Positions 1 to 7,933 of a stretch of DNA of 64,000 bases are shown here, piece after piece (position 1 is the first letter of the stretch; each line of letters starts with the position of its first letter). The position numbers were made by a program, and so were the translations under genes. Location: contig NZ_LNRU01000004.1 of the NCBI RefSeq assembly GCF_001468225.1, positions 248,001 to 312,000 of the forward strand, written 5' to 3'. Under the pieces are notes generated by a model. The model did not search any database, was not told where the DNA came from, and saw only the letters and a list, made by a program, of their open reading frames with translations. Source of the stretch: Sphingopyxis sp. H053. GTDB taxonomy: Bacteria > Pseudomonadota > Alphaproteobacteria > Sphingomonadales > Sphingomonadaceae.

Positions 1-31
1 TTATCGCCACGTCATAGTCGAAATCGGCCAT
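1..31 (-). CDS. Partial flavoprotein (N-terminus only)
   Basis: Only the first ten codons are in the window: ATG at 31 reading MADFDYDVAI, preceded by a good ribosome binding site (AGGAAGG, about 8 bases upstream). An acidic-aromatic leader running into a 'YDVAI' beta strand is how many FAD-dependent pyridine nucleotide-disulfide oxidoreductases begin, just before the GxGxxG dinucleotide loop. That family assignment is inference, because the loop lies outside the window. It follows the YeeE/YedE gene on the same strand with an 81-base gap, so it may be the third gene of a lysR-yeeE-flavoprotein operon. Confidence 0.5.
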   Translation of the reverse strand, partial: MADFDYDVAI

Positions 32-112
32 CCCGCTGTCCCTTCCTGATTACACGATGCGTATATTGCGCGCATCGGGCGCGCAAAGACAGTTGGCCCG
101 TGGGCATGGTTT

Positions 113-1093
113 CTATGCCCTGCGGGAATAGTTTGTGGCGGCGAAGATGAGCGTGAGAGTCAATGTCATCCCGAAATAGGCGGTCAGGGCATGGGGAGCG
201 AAGGAGGGCAACCCGTAGACGATGATGACCCCATTGCCGCCCGGGATGAGCTGGGTGGCCAACCCCATGACGGTGCCGCCGGCGAGATGCCGCGAGCCTT
301 GACGCCAGTTGGTGCCGCGCAACCGGAAGCTGGCGGAACGGACGGCAGCAAATAGTCCCCCGCCGATCATCATCGCGGTGCCCAGAAGCGCCGGCAACGG
401 AGAACTTGGGGTGAAATCGCGCATGACGAGCTGCGAGCCGTAGCTCGACAGGAGGCCCAGATAGGTCCAGCTCCCGGCGCAGGCGTACAGCAGGCCGCCG
501 CCGATGCCGATGATGAGCATGGCCTCGAAGGGCCGCATCCGCGCGCGTCCAAGCAGCATCTTGCGCCAGCGCGACCGGCGGCGCAGCAATCGCAGGCGCG
601 GCCAGCTCCACCAGCAGACCGCGGCGAAAGCCAGCCACGCCGCTATCGCGGCGAGCGGCGACGTCGCGAGCAGCGAGGGTTCGGGAATTTGCTGGGGCCT
701 GTAGACTTTGGATATGAACGAGGCGCCGATCACCCAACCGGCGAGGGTCAGAAGATATCCGAGCCTGCCGCCGGTCAAATGCGCGAGTGTTCCAAAGCCG
801 CAAGCCTGGTTCGCCCATGCGCCGATCCCGTAAAGACACCCGAACAGGAGAGCCTGGATCAACTGGTCATAGCCCGGGGACAGATGGAAAACAGCGGGTG
901 CGGACCATGCCAGCGGAACGAGCAGAAGCCCTGACCAGCAAGCCGCCGTCGCGAAACCGATGAACTTGTCGGGTCGGCGCCGCACGACAAGATCCTGCGC
1001 CGCAACGACCACGCAGACCGTCCCGCGCCGGATCGCGAAGCCCATCGCAAAACTCAGTACCGATGCCGCGATGGCAACCGCAATAGCGTTCAT
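113..1093 (-). CDS. YeeE/YedE family sulfur-compound transporter
   Basis: A 326-residue integral membrane protein with about nine hydrophobic segments. Its halves are marked by the family's cysteine-bearing motifs: RRGTVC near the start (Cys27) and NQACGFGT (Cys98). YeeE/YedE proteins move thiosulfate or related sulfur and selenium species inward, with cysteines passing the ligand along. Its ATG overlaps the stop of the upstream LysR gene by four bases (ATGA), so the two are translated together. Thiosulfate is the best-known substrate in the family, but the real substrate cannot be read from sequence. The nearby peroxiredoxin, Msr and glutaredoxin genes suggest a role in sulfur redox supply. 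Confidence 0.85.
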   Translation of the reverse strand: MNAIAVAIAASVLSFAMGFAIRRGTVCVVVAAQDLVVRRRPDKFIGFATAACWSGLLLVPLAWSAPAVFHLSPGYDQLIQALLFGCLYGIGAWANQACGFGTLAHLTGGRLGYLLTLAGWVIGASFISKVYRPQQIPEPSLLATSPLAAIAAWLAFAAVCWWSWPRLRLLRRRSRWRKMLLGRARMRPFEAMLIIGIGGGLLYACAGSWTYLGLLSSYGSQLVMRDFTPSSPLPALLGTAMMIGGGLFAAVRSASFRLRGTNWRQGSRHLAGGTVMGLATQLIPGGNGVIIVYGLPSFAPHALTAYFGMTLTLTLIFAATNYSRRA

Positions 1094-1995
1094 GAGAGCA
1101 AGCCGGGTCGCTCATCGGCAAAGACGGCGTTCATCTGCGGGCGGAGCCAGTCGAGGAAGGCGCGTACTCTCGCGGTCTGGTCGCGGCCAGCCGGCAGCAG
1201 CGCCCATAAATCAATGTCTTCGAGCATATGGTCGGGCAGCAACTCGACAAGATCGCCCGTATCGATCAGATCCGCGACGAAGGGCCGGGGCAACATCGCA
1301 TAGCCGAGACCGGCAAGCGCTGCCGACCGGGCCGTGTCGTCGCTGTCGAGAATGAGCGCGGGATGCACCATGATCGCGATGCGCGCGCTGCCCTCGCGGA
1401 AGACCCAGCTGTTCTTCGCATGATGAAGGCGCGAGATGATCGCGGGCTGCCCCATGAAATTGTGTGGGGCGTCGAGACCATTTTCGGCCTTGTTCGCGAC
1501 CAGCGCCATCCGCGTGCGCGCCATGCGAGAGGCGACGAGCGCGGTGTCGGCGAGCGCGCCGATCCGCAGCGCAACATCCACGCCCGATGCCACGACATCG
1601 GTTTCACGATCGGTGATCTCCAGATCGAGCGTGACTTCGGGAAAGCGATCGGAGAATTCCCGGAGGCGCGGCACGAGGTGCAGCCGGGCAAGGCAGGTGG
1701 GGACGACGACGCGCACCGGTCCGGCGAGACGGCCCCCGTCTTGCTTGGCGGCAACTTCCGCCGCGGCTGCGGCGGCGATCGCACGCTCGGCGCCGTCGCG
1801 GTAGCGGCGCCCCGCCTCGGTGAGCGTCAGGCTGCGGGTCGAGCGCTGGAACAGCCTGACGCCGAGATAGGCCTCGAGCTGCGCCACGGCTTTCGAAATC
1901 GATGGCTGACCGACATTGAGCCGGCGCGCCGCCGCGGAAAAGGAACCCGCCTCGGCCACGGCGAGGAACTGCTCCATGACGGCAAGTCGATCCAT
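1090..1995 (-). CDS. LysR-family transcriptional regulator
   Basis: A 301-residue LysR-type regulator. Residues 1-60 hold the winged helix-turn-helix, with the typical run 'FLAVAEAGSFSAAARRLNV' then 'PSISKAVAQLE' and the 'LF.R..R...LT.AG' wing. The remainder is the periplasmic-binding-protein-like effector domain. It is divergent from the peroxiredoxin gene across a 407-base gap and overlaps yeeE by four bases, so it probably controls both itself with yeeE and the divergent peroxiredoxin-msrBA-grx set. The effector is unknown. An oxidant or sulfur signal is inferred from its neighbours only. Confidence 0.9.
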   Translation of the reverse strand: MDRLAVMEQFLAVAEAGSFSAAARRLNVGQPSISKAVAQLEAYLGVRLFQRSTRSLTLTEAGRRYRDGAERAIAAAAAAEVAAKQDGGRLAGPVRVVVPTCLARLHLVPRLREFSDRFPEVTLDLEITDRETDVVASGVDVALRIGALADTALVASRMARTRMALVANKAENGLDAPHNFMGQPAIISRLHHAKNSWVFREGSARIAIMVHPALILDSDDTARSAALAGLGYAMLPRPFVADLIDTGDLVELLPDHMLEDIDLWALLPAGRDQTARVRAFLDWLRPQMNAVFADERPGLLS

Positions 1996-2402
1996 TTCAT
2001 TCCCCTGCGGAATAGATCCTATCGACTCAACCCATCTGCCGCAAGCAATCGCTGCAGCCTAAATACCCGTCATCCGCAAAAACGGACCCGAGACAAAGCC
2101 TCCTGGAGTTTTGAGATGACCATCATGAATGCCAGATCAGAACCGACGCCGCTTTCGCGGCCCTGGAGAGCGCGGTCCGTTTCCTTGCGGGTTGCGGCGG
2201 CCTCCCCTTACCGCCGCAAAAGCATCGAGACCGGACGCGACGTCCCAGCCGGTATTACCCCTTCCCGGCTTCGTCGCTTCGCTCGATCCACCTTGGGCTC
2301 GGCGTGACTCCCGGCGCCCGGCTCGAGGTGAACAGTGAAGGAAAGGCTGGCGCGATCCGCGCCAGCCTTTCCCCGCACCAATTTTCGATGCAGAAGAGTC
2401 GA
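1996..2402. other. Divergent regulatory gap with possible decayed coding fragment
   Basis: A 407-base gap between the lysR start and the peroxiredoxin start. It must hold the divergent promoters and the LysR operator, but I see no clean T-N11-A dyad that I would commit to. From 2116 an ATG opens an ORF of no recognisable family (ending at 2307). Another frame in the same stretch reads a natural-looking helix (TDAAFAALESAVRFLAGCGG), as if a short gene had been frameshifted. I do not call a gene here. A strong hairpin at 2341-2371 ends the stretch. Confidence 0.4.
2341..2371 (+). terminator. Perfect 14-bp stem-loop before the peroxiredoxin gene
   Basis: GAAAGGCTGGCGCG and its exact complement CGCGCCAGCCTTTC are separated by ATC. 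No T-run follows (CCCCGCACC comes next), so it is either a factor-assisted terminator of a decayed upstream gene or a leader structure of the peroxiredoxin transcript that starts 32 bases downstream. Confidence 0.5.
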
Positions 2403-3041
2403 ATGAACTTCCGAACGGACATGAGCATGATCGAGCAAGCCTATCTCCAGGCGGCCGGCGACGATGGGCGGGTGGCAATCGCCGAAGGCGACGAGCAGAT
2501 CCTGGCCATGGGCATCGAGGTCTCGGCCGTCCAGGCCGGTGACATTGCGCCGGAGTTCCTGTTGGAAAACGCCCTCGGCGGCACAGTCTCGTTGCGTGGC
2601 CGATTGATTGGCGGACCAGTGGTCCTGAGTTTCTTTCGCGGCGGATGGTGCCCCTTCTGCCGCGCAGAACTTCGGGCGATGTCCAAAGCGGCGCAAGCGG
2701 TCGAGGAAAGGGGGGCGAGCCTACTCGCGATCTCCCCGCAGCCGCTCGCCGACAGCATCGCAATGGCGCGGGCCGAGGAACTGACGCTTCCGTTGCTCGC
2801 CGATCGCGGAATGACGGTCGCGAGCGATTATGGCCTCGCCTTCGAACTGCCCGAGAGTATGCGCCCGGCGGCGCTTGCGGACGGCATGGTCGCGGGCGAG
2901 GACGGCGCCGACTGGCGCATTCCGATGCCGGCAACCTATGTGATCAGCACCGACGGGATCATCAGATATAGTTTTCTCGATCCCAATTATCGCAACCGGC
3001 TCGACCCGGCGGTTCTCATGAGCATCCTCGACCGCCTCTGA
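2403..3041 (+). CDS. AhpC/TSA-type peroxiredoxin
   Basis: A 212-residue thioredoxin-fold peroxidase that reduces hydroperoxides in the cytoplasm. The active site is FFRGGWCPFCRAEL, with the peroxidatic cysteine at about Cys83 and a second cysteine three residues on (CPFC). The fold continues with the 'LLAISPQP' strand and an invariant-type cis-Pro region (PATYVIS). ATG 2403 is the start I prefer; ATG 2421 is possible. Longer in-frame starts would extend through the upstream hairpin and are unlikely. It heads a rightward set with msrB, msrA and grx. The reductant could be the glutaredoxin three genes down (inference). Confidence 0.85.
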   Translation: MNFRTDMSMIEQAYLQAAGDDGRVAIAEGDEQILAMGIEVSAVQAGDIAPEFLLENALGGTVSLRGRLIGGPVVLSFFRGGWCPFCRAELRAMSKAAQAVEERGASLLAISPQPLADSIAMARAEELTLPLLADRGMTVASDYGLAFELPESMRPAALADGMVAGEDGADWRIPMPATYVISTDGIIRYSFLDPNYRNRLDPAVLMSILDRL

Positions 3042-3137
3042 GCCAAATTTCGAATTTCGGGCCTGTCTCCACCGGCGCGCATGCGGCGCACCGGGGTGGA
3101 AAGACGTGCCGCAACTGTCAGACAAAGGAGATATCGA

Positions 3138-3581
3138 ATGACCTACCTCAAGACCAGCGAAGCCATTGCGAAGCTGACTCCCCAACAGCGCCATGTCACA
3201 CAGGACGGCGGCACCGAGCGTGCGGGCAGTGGGGAACTGCTGCACAATAAGGAACCCGGCATCTACGTCGATATCGTCAGCGGCGAACCTTTGTTCGCCT
3301 CGACCGACAAATTCGATTCCGGCAGTGGATGGCCGAGCTTCACCAAGCCCATCGTCCCCGCCAATGTCGATGAAATACGCGACGACAGCTACGGGATGAT
3401 CCGCACCGAGGTGCGCTCGGCTCATGGCGACAGCCATCTCGGACATGTGTTCCCCGACGGTCCGCGCGACCGTGGCGGCCAGCGCTACTGCATCAACTCG
3501 GCTTCGCTCCGCTTCGTCCATCGCGACGAAATGGAAGCCGAGGGTTATTCCGAATTTCTGAACCAGATCGAGGAGAATTGA
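3138..3581 (+). CDS. msrB: Peptide-methionine (R)-S-oxide reductase MsrB
   Basis: A 147-residue MsrB that reduces the R epimer of methionine sulfoxide. Family motifs are [20 protein letters not shown] and the catalytic RYCINS (Cys118). The zinc CxxC pairs of the E. coli type are missing, so it belongs to the zinc-free class. The position where that class often carries a resolving cysteine (QCGWPSF) is GSGWPSF here, so recycling may use glutaredoxin or thioredoxin directly. The start is fixed by AAGGAG seven bases before ATG 3138. msrA begins two bases after the stop, so the two are translated as a unit. Confidence 0.95.
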   Translation: MTYLKTSEAIAKLTPQQRHVTQDGGTERAGSGELLHNKEPGIYVDIVSGEPLFASTDKFDSGSGWPSFTKPIVPANVDEIRDDSYGMIRTEVRSAHGDSHLGHVFPDGPRDRGGQRYCINSASLRFVHRDEMEAEGYSEFLNQIEEN

Positions 3582-3583
3582 TC

Positions 3584-4099
3584 ATGATCGAACGTTCCAT
3601 CCTGGCCGGCGGCTGCTTCTGGGGCATGCAGGACCTCATCCGCAAACTCCCCGGCGTCGTCAGCACCCGTGTCGGTTACAGCGGCGGCGATGTACCGAAC
3701 GCGACCTATCGCAACCATGGCACGCACGCTGAGGCGATCGAGATCAATTTCGATCCCGATCAGATCAGCTACCGCCGGATCCTGGAATTTTTCTTCCAGA
3801 TTCACGATCCGACCACGCGCAATCGCCAGGGCAATGACCGCGGCGGGAGCTATCGCTCGGCGATCTATTATGCCGACGAAGCGCAGCGTGAAACCGCGTT
3901 GCAGACGATCGCGGACGTCGACTCATCCGGTCTCTGGCCGGGGAAGGTAGCGAGCGAGTTGGAGCCGATTGGCCCCTTCTGGGAGGCGGAGCCCGAGCAC
4001 CAGGATTATCTGGAGCGCCGCCCCAATGGTTACACCTGCCACTTTCCGCGTGCCGACTGGGTCCTCCCATCGGCCGGCGAACGGTCTGAAGCAGCCTGA
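3584..4099 (+). CDS. msrA: Peptide-methionine (S)-S-oxide reductase MsrA
   Basis: A 171-residue MsrA, partner of MsrB for the S epimer. The catalytic motif GGCFWG places the nucleophile at Cys11, and the family runs YSGG and GSYRSAIY are present. The start at ATG 3584 has GAGGAGAA six bases upstream. A TTG six bases earlier in frame is less likely. No obvious resolving cysteine follows beyond one near the C-terminus (YTCHF). It lies between msrB and a glutaredoxin gene, which fits a glutaredoxin- or thioredoxin-fed repair set. Confidence 0.95.
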   Translation: MIERSILAGGCFWGMQDLIRKLPGVVSTRVGYSGGDVPNATYRNHGTHAEAIEINFDPDQISYRRILEFFFQIHDPTTRNRQGNDRGGSYRSAIYYADEAQRETALQTIADVDSSGLWPGKVASELEPIGPFWEAEPEHQDYLERRPNGYTCHFPRADWVLPSAGERSEAA

Positions 4100-4112
4100 T
4101 CGGAGACATGAA

Positions 4113-4388
4113 ATGAAACCGAACATAATCCTCTATACCAAGGACTATTGCCCCTTTTGTCACCGGGCCAAGGCGCATCTTCGCGCCAAGGGGGTGACCG
4201 ACTGGACCGAAATCGACGTCGAAGATGATGCGGTGCAGTTCCGTGCAATGCAGACAGCGTCCGGTGGACGCAGGACGGTTCCGCAGATCTTCATCAACGG
4301 TACGCATGTGGGCGGGTCGGATGATCTGTTGGCGCTCGATGCCGACGGCGGCCTCGATTTGCTGCTGCGCGAAGAGATGCTCGTCTGA
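4113..4388 (+). CDS. grxC: Glutaredoxin (GrxC type)
   Basis: A 91-residue dithiol glutaredoxin with YTKDYCPFCHRAK at the active site (Cys13 and Cys16), the TVPQIFING cis-Pro loop and the GG.DDL glutathione-binding end. It is the last gene of the peroxiredoxin-msrB-msrA run, 13 bases after msrA, with CGGAGA upstream of the ATG. It probably supplies electrons from glutathione to the Msr enzymes or the peroxiredoxin. The gene symbol follows family resemblance. Confidence 0.93.
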   Translation: MKPNIILYTKDYCPFCHRAKAHLRAKGVTDWTEIDVEDDAVQFRAMQTASGGRRTVPQIFINGTHVGGSDDLLALDADGGLDLLLREEMLV

Positions 4389-4392
4389 AACT

Positions 4393-4424
4393 AACGGGCG
4401 TCCGCCGAACAGCGGGCGCCCGTT
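4393..4424. terminator. Stem-loop between convergent grx and CDF genes
   Basis: AACGGGCGTCCGC pairs with GCGGGCGCCCGTT (one G-T wobble) around a six-base loop, starting five bases after the grx stop. It can serve both the rightward thiol operon and the leftward CDF gene. Confidence 0.7.
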
Positions 4425-4461
4425 TGCGCTTCACCGTGAGCCGCCCCGGAGTTGCTCGCGC

Positions 4462-5373
4462 TTAGAGCCAACGGCGATCGGCCGTGAAGTCGATCGTGAG
4501 CCAATATCCGGGACGCAGCCCGCCCATCGCATCCGCAAATTCCTGGCGAATGGCGTCTTGCTCGCCAAGCGTCATGGTGGTCGATGCTGCGGCACCGACA
4601 AAGCCGATCTCGATAAACCGCGCGCGGCCGACCTGGGTCACATAGGATTGATGCTCGACGAAGCCGTGCCGTGCCGCGACTTCGCGTGCGATGCTGCTGA
4701 CCTGCGCATCGAGATCGGCTGGCGCGATCTGCAGTATCTCGCGACCGGCCGCCGCCAAGGCCCGAAGGGGCAGCGGAGCCAGGCAGATTGCGAGGAGAAT
4801 GAGAATTGCCGGATCGAAATAGGCCGCGAGCTTCTCCGCCTGCGTGCCCTCGAGCAGGACCGCGGTCACAAAAGCGGCGCTCAGCCCTGCGTTGAGCAGT
4901 CCGCCGAAAAGCCACGCGGCCGCGTCGATATTCAGAAGCGATGACCCGAGGCCGCGGGCGCGGCGCCGGATGTAAATATGCATCCCGAAGCCGATGAGCG
5001 CGCTCGCGCCGGCATATCCGATACCGGGCCCGAAACTCACGTTCCGTCCTCCCATCATCACGGTGTCTACTCCGTCAATCAATGCATAGACGCAGGCGAG
5101 GAGCAGAACGCTGCCGTTGACGAACCCAAGCATCGGCTCGATGTGCCAGTAGCCATATTGGAACCGGCGGTCTGCGCCACGCGCGATCAGCCGCGCAGCG
5201 AAAAAGGCGGCCAGCGTAAGCCCTGCGTCGGCAAGGCTGTACACACCGTCGAACAAGATCGACTTTGCGCCGCTCAACAGGCCAATAGCGATGCCGACAA
5301 GGGAAAGGGCGAGGGTGCCGGTGGCGGAGAACAGGAGAAGCCGTTGTTCCTTGCGCTCCGAATGCGGTCCCAA
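4462..5373 (-). CDS. CDF-family cation efflux protein
   Basis: A 303-residue cation diffusion facilitator: five to six membrane segments in residues 15-215 followed by a cytoplasmic domain. The second membrane helix carries FDGVYSLADA, with acidic residues at 42 and 49 that can form the metal site, and QYGYWHIEPM follows at 72-81. The usual histidine of zinc-selective members is absent, so the metal may be iron, cobalt or manganese rather than zinc (inference). It is a single leftward gene between the grx terminator and the ZIP-family gene. Confidence 0.85.
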   Translation of the reverse strand: MGPHSERKEQRLLLFSATGTLALSLVGIAIGLLSGAKSILFDGVYSLADAGLTLAAFFAARLIARGADRRFQYGYWHIEPMLGFVNGSVLLLACVYALIDGVDTVMMGGRNVSFGPGIGYAGASALIGFGMHIYIRRRARGLGSSLLNIDAAAWLFGGLLNAGLSAAFVTAVLLEGTQAEKLAAYFDPAILILLAICLAPLPLRALAAAGREILQIAPADLDAQVSSIAREVAARHGFVEHQSYVTQVGRARFIEIGFVGAAASTTMTLGEQDAIRQEFADAMGGLRPGYWLTIDFTADRRWL

Positions 5374-5519
5374 TTTCCGTCTCCAATATTACAGCCGTCC
5401 AAGGGCCGTCGCCTGAGGCAGTTATCGTAACGAGTCACGCTGCCGGCGATGTATTTCCAATTGGCCCAACCTAAGGATGAAGCTGCAGTAAGATCTGCTA
5501 TTCAAGCCCGCCCCGCATA

Positions 5520-6170
5520 TCAAACATGATGTTGCACCAGCAGAAACGCCGAAAGAAAGCCCGTCACGGTAATCAAACCGATCATCGGCGGCGCGTGATC
5601 GAAGGCTTCCGGGATCATGGTTTCCGCGAGCATCGCCAGCACCGTGCCTGCAGCGAAACAGAGAATGACCGTCGTTGCGTCGGTTGAGACTGATCCCAAA
5701 GCAAAATTCCCGAAGGCGGCCGTGAGCCCTATCAGGAGCGGGATGCCCACCCAGACCGCGTAAATGTAGCGTCGTGATCGTCCAGCCAGTTTCATCCCCG
5801 AGGCACTTGAGAGTCCCTGAGGGATGTTGGCGAAGAAAAACCCGGCGACGACGCCCATCCCGATCTTCCCGCCGCCAACCATAGACAGGCCGATCACGAG
5901 TGCTTCGGGAATGCCGTCAAGAACCGTCCCAACAGCAATCGCGACGCCGCTTCCGCCATGCTCTTTTTCGGTCGTTTGCTTCACGCATTCGCCGCACCGT
6001 TTCCTATTTTTCGCGCCGCTTGTGGCGAGATACCAGTTGATGCCGCTGAAGATCGCTGCCCCTCCCAGCAAAGCTGTGATCGCAGCGGCGGACATGCCAG
6101 TTTTGATCGCGTTCCCCATAAGCTCGACAGCGACAATGGCGATAAGCACGCCGCCGCCAAACCCCATCAC
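5520..6170 (-). CDS. ZIP-family metal transporter (5' end uncertain)
   Basis: From GTG 6170 the product is 216 residues with several membrane helices. It shows ZIP signatures: GTVLDGIPEALVIG in the fourth helix, FFFANIPQGLSSA in the fifth and a MIPEAF end motif. A cysteine pair (CGECVK) sits in the cytoplasmic loop. In the same frame the coding sequence plainly continues upstream to about 6290, where it reads a convincing first membrane helix (LGAGLWGLFTASGLLIG), but no ATG, GTG or TTG precedes that helix. Either a rare start is used, for example ATC at 6287-6285, or the gene has lost its start. It lies downstream of the RidA-like gene on the same strand. Confidence 0.75.
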   Translation of the reverse strand: MMGFGGGVLIAIVAVELMGNAIKTGMSAAAITALLGGAAIFSGINWYLATSGAKNRKRCGECVKQTTEKEHGGSGVAIAVGTVLDGIPEALVIGLSMVGGGKIGMGVVAGFFFANIPQGLSSASGMKLAGRSRRYIYAVWVGIPLLIGLTAAFGNFALGSVSTDATTVILCFAAGTVLAMLAETMIPEAFDHAPPMIGLITVTGFLSAFLLVQHHV

Positions 6171-6337
6171 GGTCGCGATGAGGCGATGAGACAGCCGGTT
6201 TGAAAACAGGTCCGCGACAACGGCACCGATTAAAAGGCCGCTGGCTGTAAACAGGCCCCAAAGGCCAGCTCCGAGGAAATCAGCGATGACGCGACTTTCT
6301 TTCGTTTCGGATTTTACTGGCCTAGCACGGGTTTTGG

Positions 6338-6730
6338 TTAGTCTGGAATGCGGGCGATTACCTTGATCTCGAAATCGAATCCGGCCAGCCAGTTCACACC
6401 AAGTGCTGTCCAGTTCGGATAAGGCGCTTCAGTGAAGACCTTGCTCTTCACCGCCATAATCGTTTCGAACTGATTTTCGGGATCGGTATGGAAAGTCGTT
6501 AGATCGACGATGTCGTCAAATCCGCATCCCGCAGCGAGCAAGGTCGCTTCCAGATTTGCGAAGGCCAGCCGAACCTGCTCCGCGAACTCTGGTTCCGGCG
6601 AACCGTCTTCACGACTTCCGACCTGGCCGGATACGAAAAGCAAACGGTCCGACCGGATGGCTGCGGAATATCCATGCTCTTCGTACAGAGCATGTCGGTT
6701 TGCGGGGAAAACCGCATCACGTTTGGCCAT
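6338..6730 (-). CDS. RidA/YjgF-family protein
   Basis: A 130-residue member of the YjgF/YER057c/UK114 family, which form trimers with clefts that bind small molecules. RidA itself hydrolyses reactive enamine and imine intermediates. Family features are LLFVSGQVG near residue 33, the LEATLLAAGCGFDDIV helix and a closing FEIKVIARIP strand. The arginine that RidA uses in its PxRS motif is replaced here (PNWTA, Trp107), so this is one of the subfamilies not expected to have RidA imine deaminase activity. The start is supported by AAGGAA before ATG 6730. Confidence 0.88.
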   Translation of the reverse strand: MAKRDAVFPANRHALYEEHGYSAAIRSDRLLFVSGQVGSREDGSPEPEFAEQVRLAFANLEATLLAAGCGFDDIVDLTTFHTDPENQFETIMAVKSKVFTEAPYPNWTALGVNWLAGFDFEIKVIARIPD

Positions 6731-6889
6731 GTGTCATTCCTTTGACTGAGGACATTCGGGCCATGGCAAAAAATCGCCCTTGACTGAATAGTCCGTTGAG
6801 TTGTTTTGTGCCTAAAGCATCAATCTGACTAGCCACCTTCAGTGGCTCATGCGTCTTACCGCCGCTCGCGAGCGGGAAGCTGCCGTCGA

Positions 6890-7852
6890 CTACTGTGCGA
6901 CGCTTTTCAGATAGACGATGATATCGCGGCGCTGACCCGGATCCTTGATCCCGTTGGGGAAGAGATTTCCCATGCGATTCCCGGGAATAAAGGATTTTGG
7001 CGCTTCGATATGTTTGTCAATATTATCGGCTGTCCAGGTTATGCCGGAATTCCGTATCTGGTCCGAATAATCAAAGTTTGGCACGGTGCCCGCCTTGCGG
7101 CCGACGACCCCAGCCAGCGTTGGTCCGATGCCGGCACCACCAGGGTTTATGGAGTGGCATGCCCTGCAAGTCTTGTCGAAAGCCATCTTGCCTGCGGCCG
7201 CGCCGCCCGTCATGGCCTGAGTGGCGACGTTGGGAACCATCCCGGGCGGTTCAGCCTGATGAGAATTTGCCGGCAGACCGACCTGGCCTTTCATACCCAA
7301 TGCGGGGTAGGCATAGGTGTAAACCCAGTCCGATGACTTGGCCGGAACGTGGCATGATTTGCAGTCGGTTTGATAATTCGTCGCCGTTTGCTTCTTGGTG
7401 TCGGTCGGGTCGAACTGCGCCCAGCCCCACCCGTCACCCCAGAGGGGGTTGCCGGCGAACCGTCCCTTGCCATCCTTGACCATGAGGAACCAAATCTTGC
7501 GATCACCGGCCCAGGATGCGCGGCCTGTGACGAGGTCGGCGCTCCTCGCAGTTGTGACTTCCTTGATCAAGACTGCGCCGTCAGGAAATTTTCCCGCGCT
7601 CCGAAACGCTTCTACATCCGCCGGCCGGGAATAGACGGAATGAATTTCCGCCTCTCCAGAGGGCGCCGTGACCGCCCAGGTGCCAATGAACATATAACTC
7701 TTGGGGAAGTCCGCTGGAAAGGAGATCGTCCCATCTTTGCTGACCAGCGACGCGTATGTATCGTCGGGCGCTCCCGCATCACTCTCCTTGCCGCAGGCTG
7801 TGGTGAACAGCGCGACGGCGCAGATTGCCGTAATGGTCTTCCCGTTCAGCAA
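6890..7852 (-). CDS. Cytochrome P460 / cytochrome c fusion lipoprotein
   Basis: A 320-residue exported protein. Residues 1-20 form a lipoprotein signal ending in FTTAC (Cys20). Residues 45-170 match the cytochrome P460 domain with haem motif CKSCH (164-168). Residues 215-318 form a class I cytochrome c domain with CRACH (229-233) and a likely axial Met in GNRM (294). P460 enzymes oxidise hydroxylamine; a lysine of the domain is cross-linked to the haem, and Lys97 in FPDGAVLIKE is a candidate (inference). The fused cytochrome c would take the electrons. It lies just downstream of a second P460 gene, and its base composition is visibly lower in GC than its neighbours. Confidence 0.85.
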   Translation of the reverse strand: MLNGKTITAICAVALFTTACGKESDAGAPDDTYASLVSKDGTISFPADFPKSYMFIGTWAVTAPSGEAEIHSVYSRPADVEAFRSAGKFPDGAVLIKEVTTARSADLVTGRASWAGDRKIWFLMVKDGKGRFAGNPLWGDGWGWAQFDPTDTKKQTATNYQTDCKSCHVPAKSSDWVYTYAYPALGMKGQVGLPANSHQAEPPGMVPNVATQAMTGGAAAGKMAFDKTCRACHSINPGGAGIGPTLAGVVGRKAGTVPNFDYSDQIRNSGITWTADNIDKHIEAPKSFIPGNRMGNLFPNGIKDPGQRRDIIVYLKSVAQ

Positions 7853-7933
7853 ATCGTCGTTCCTATGAGCACTGAGCTTGGCCGCTGCTCTGGCATCGCG
7901 TGTCGCGCCGCCGATAGTGCTAGCAGCGTCACG

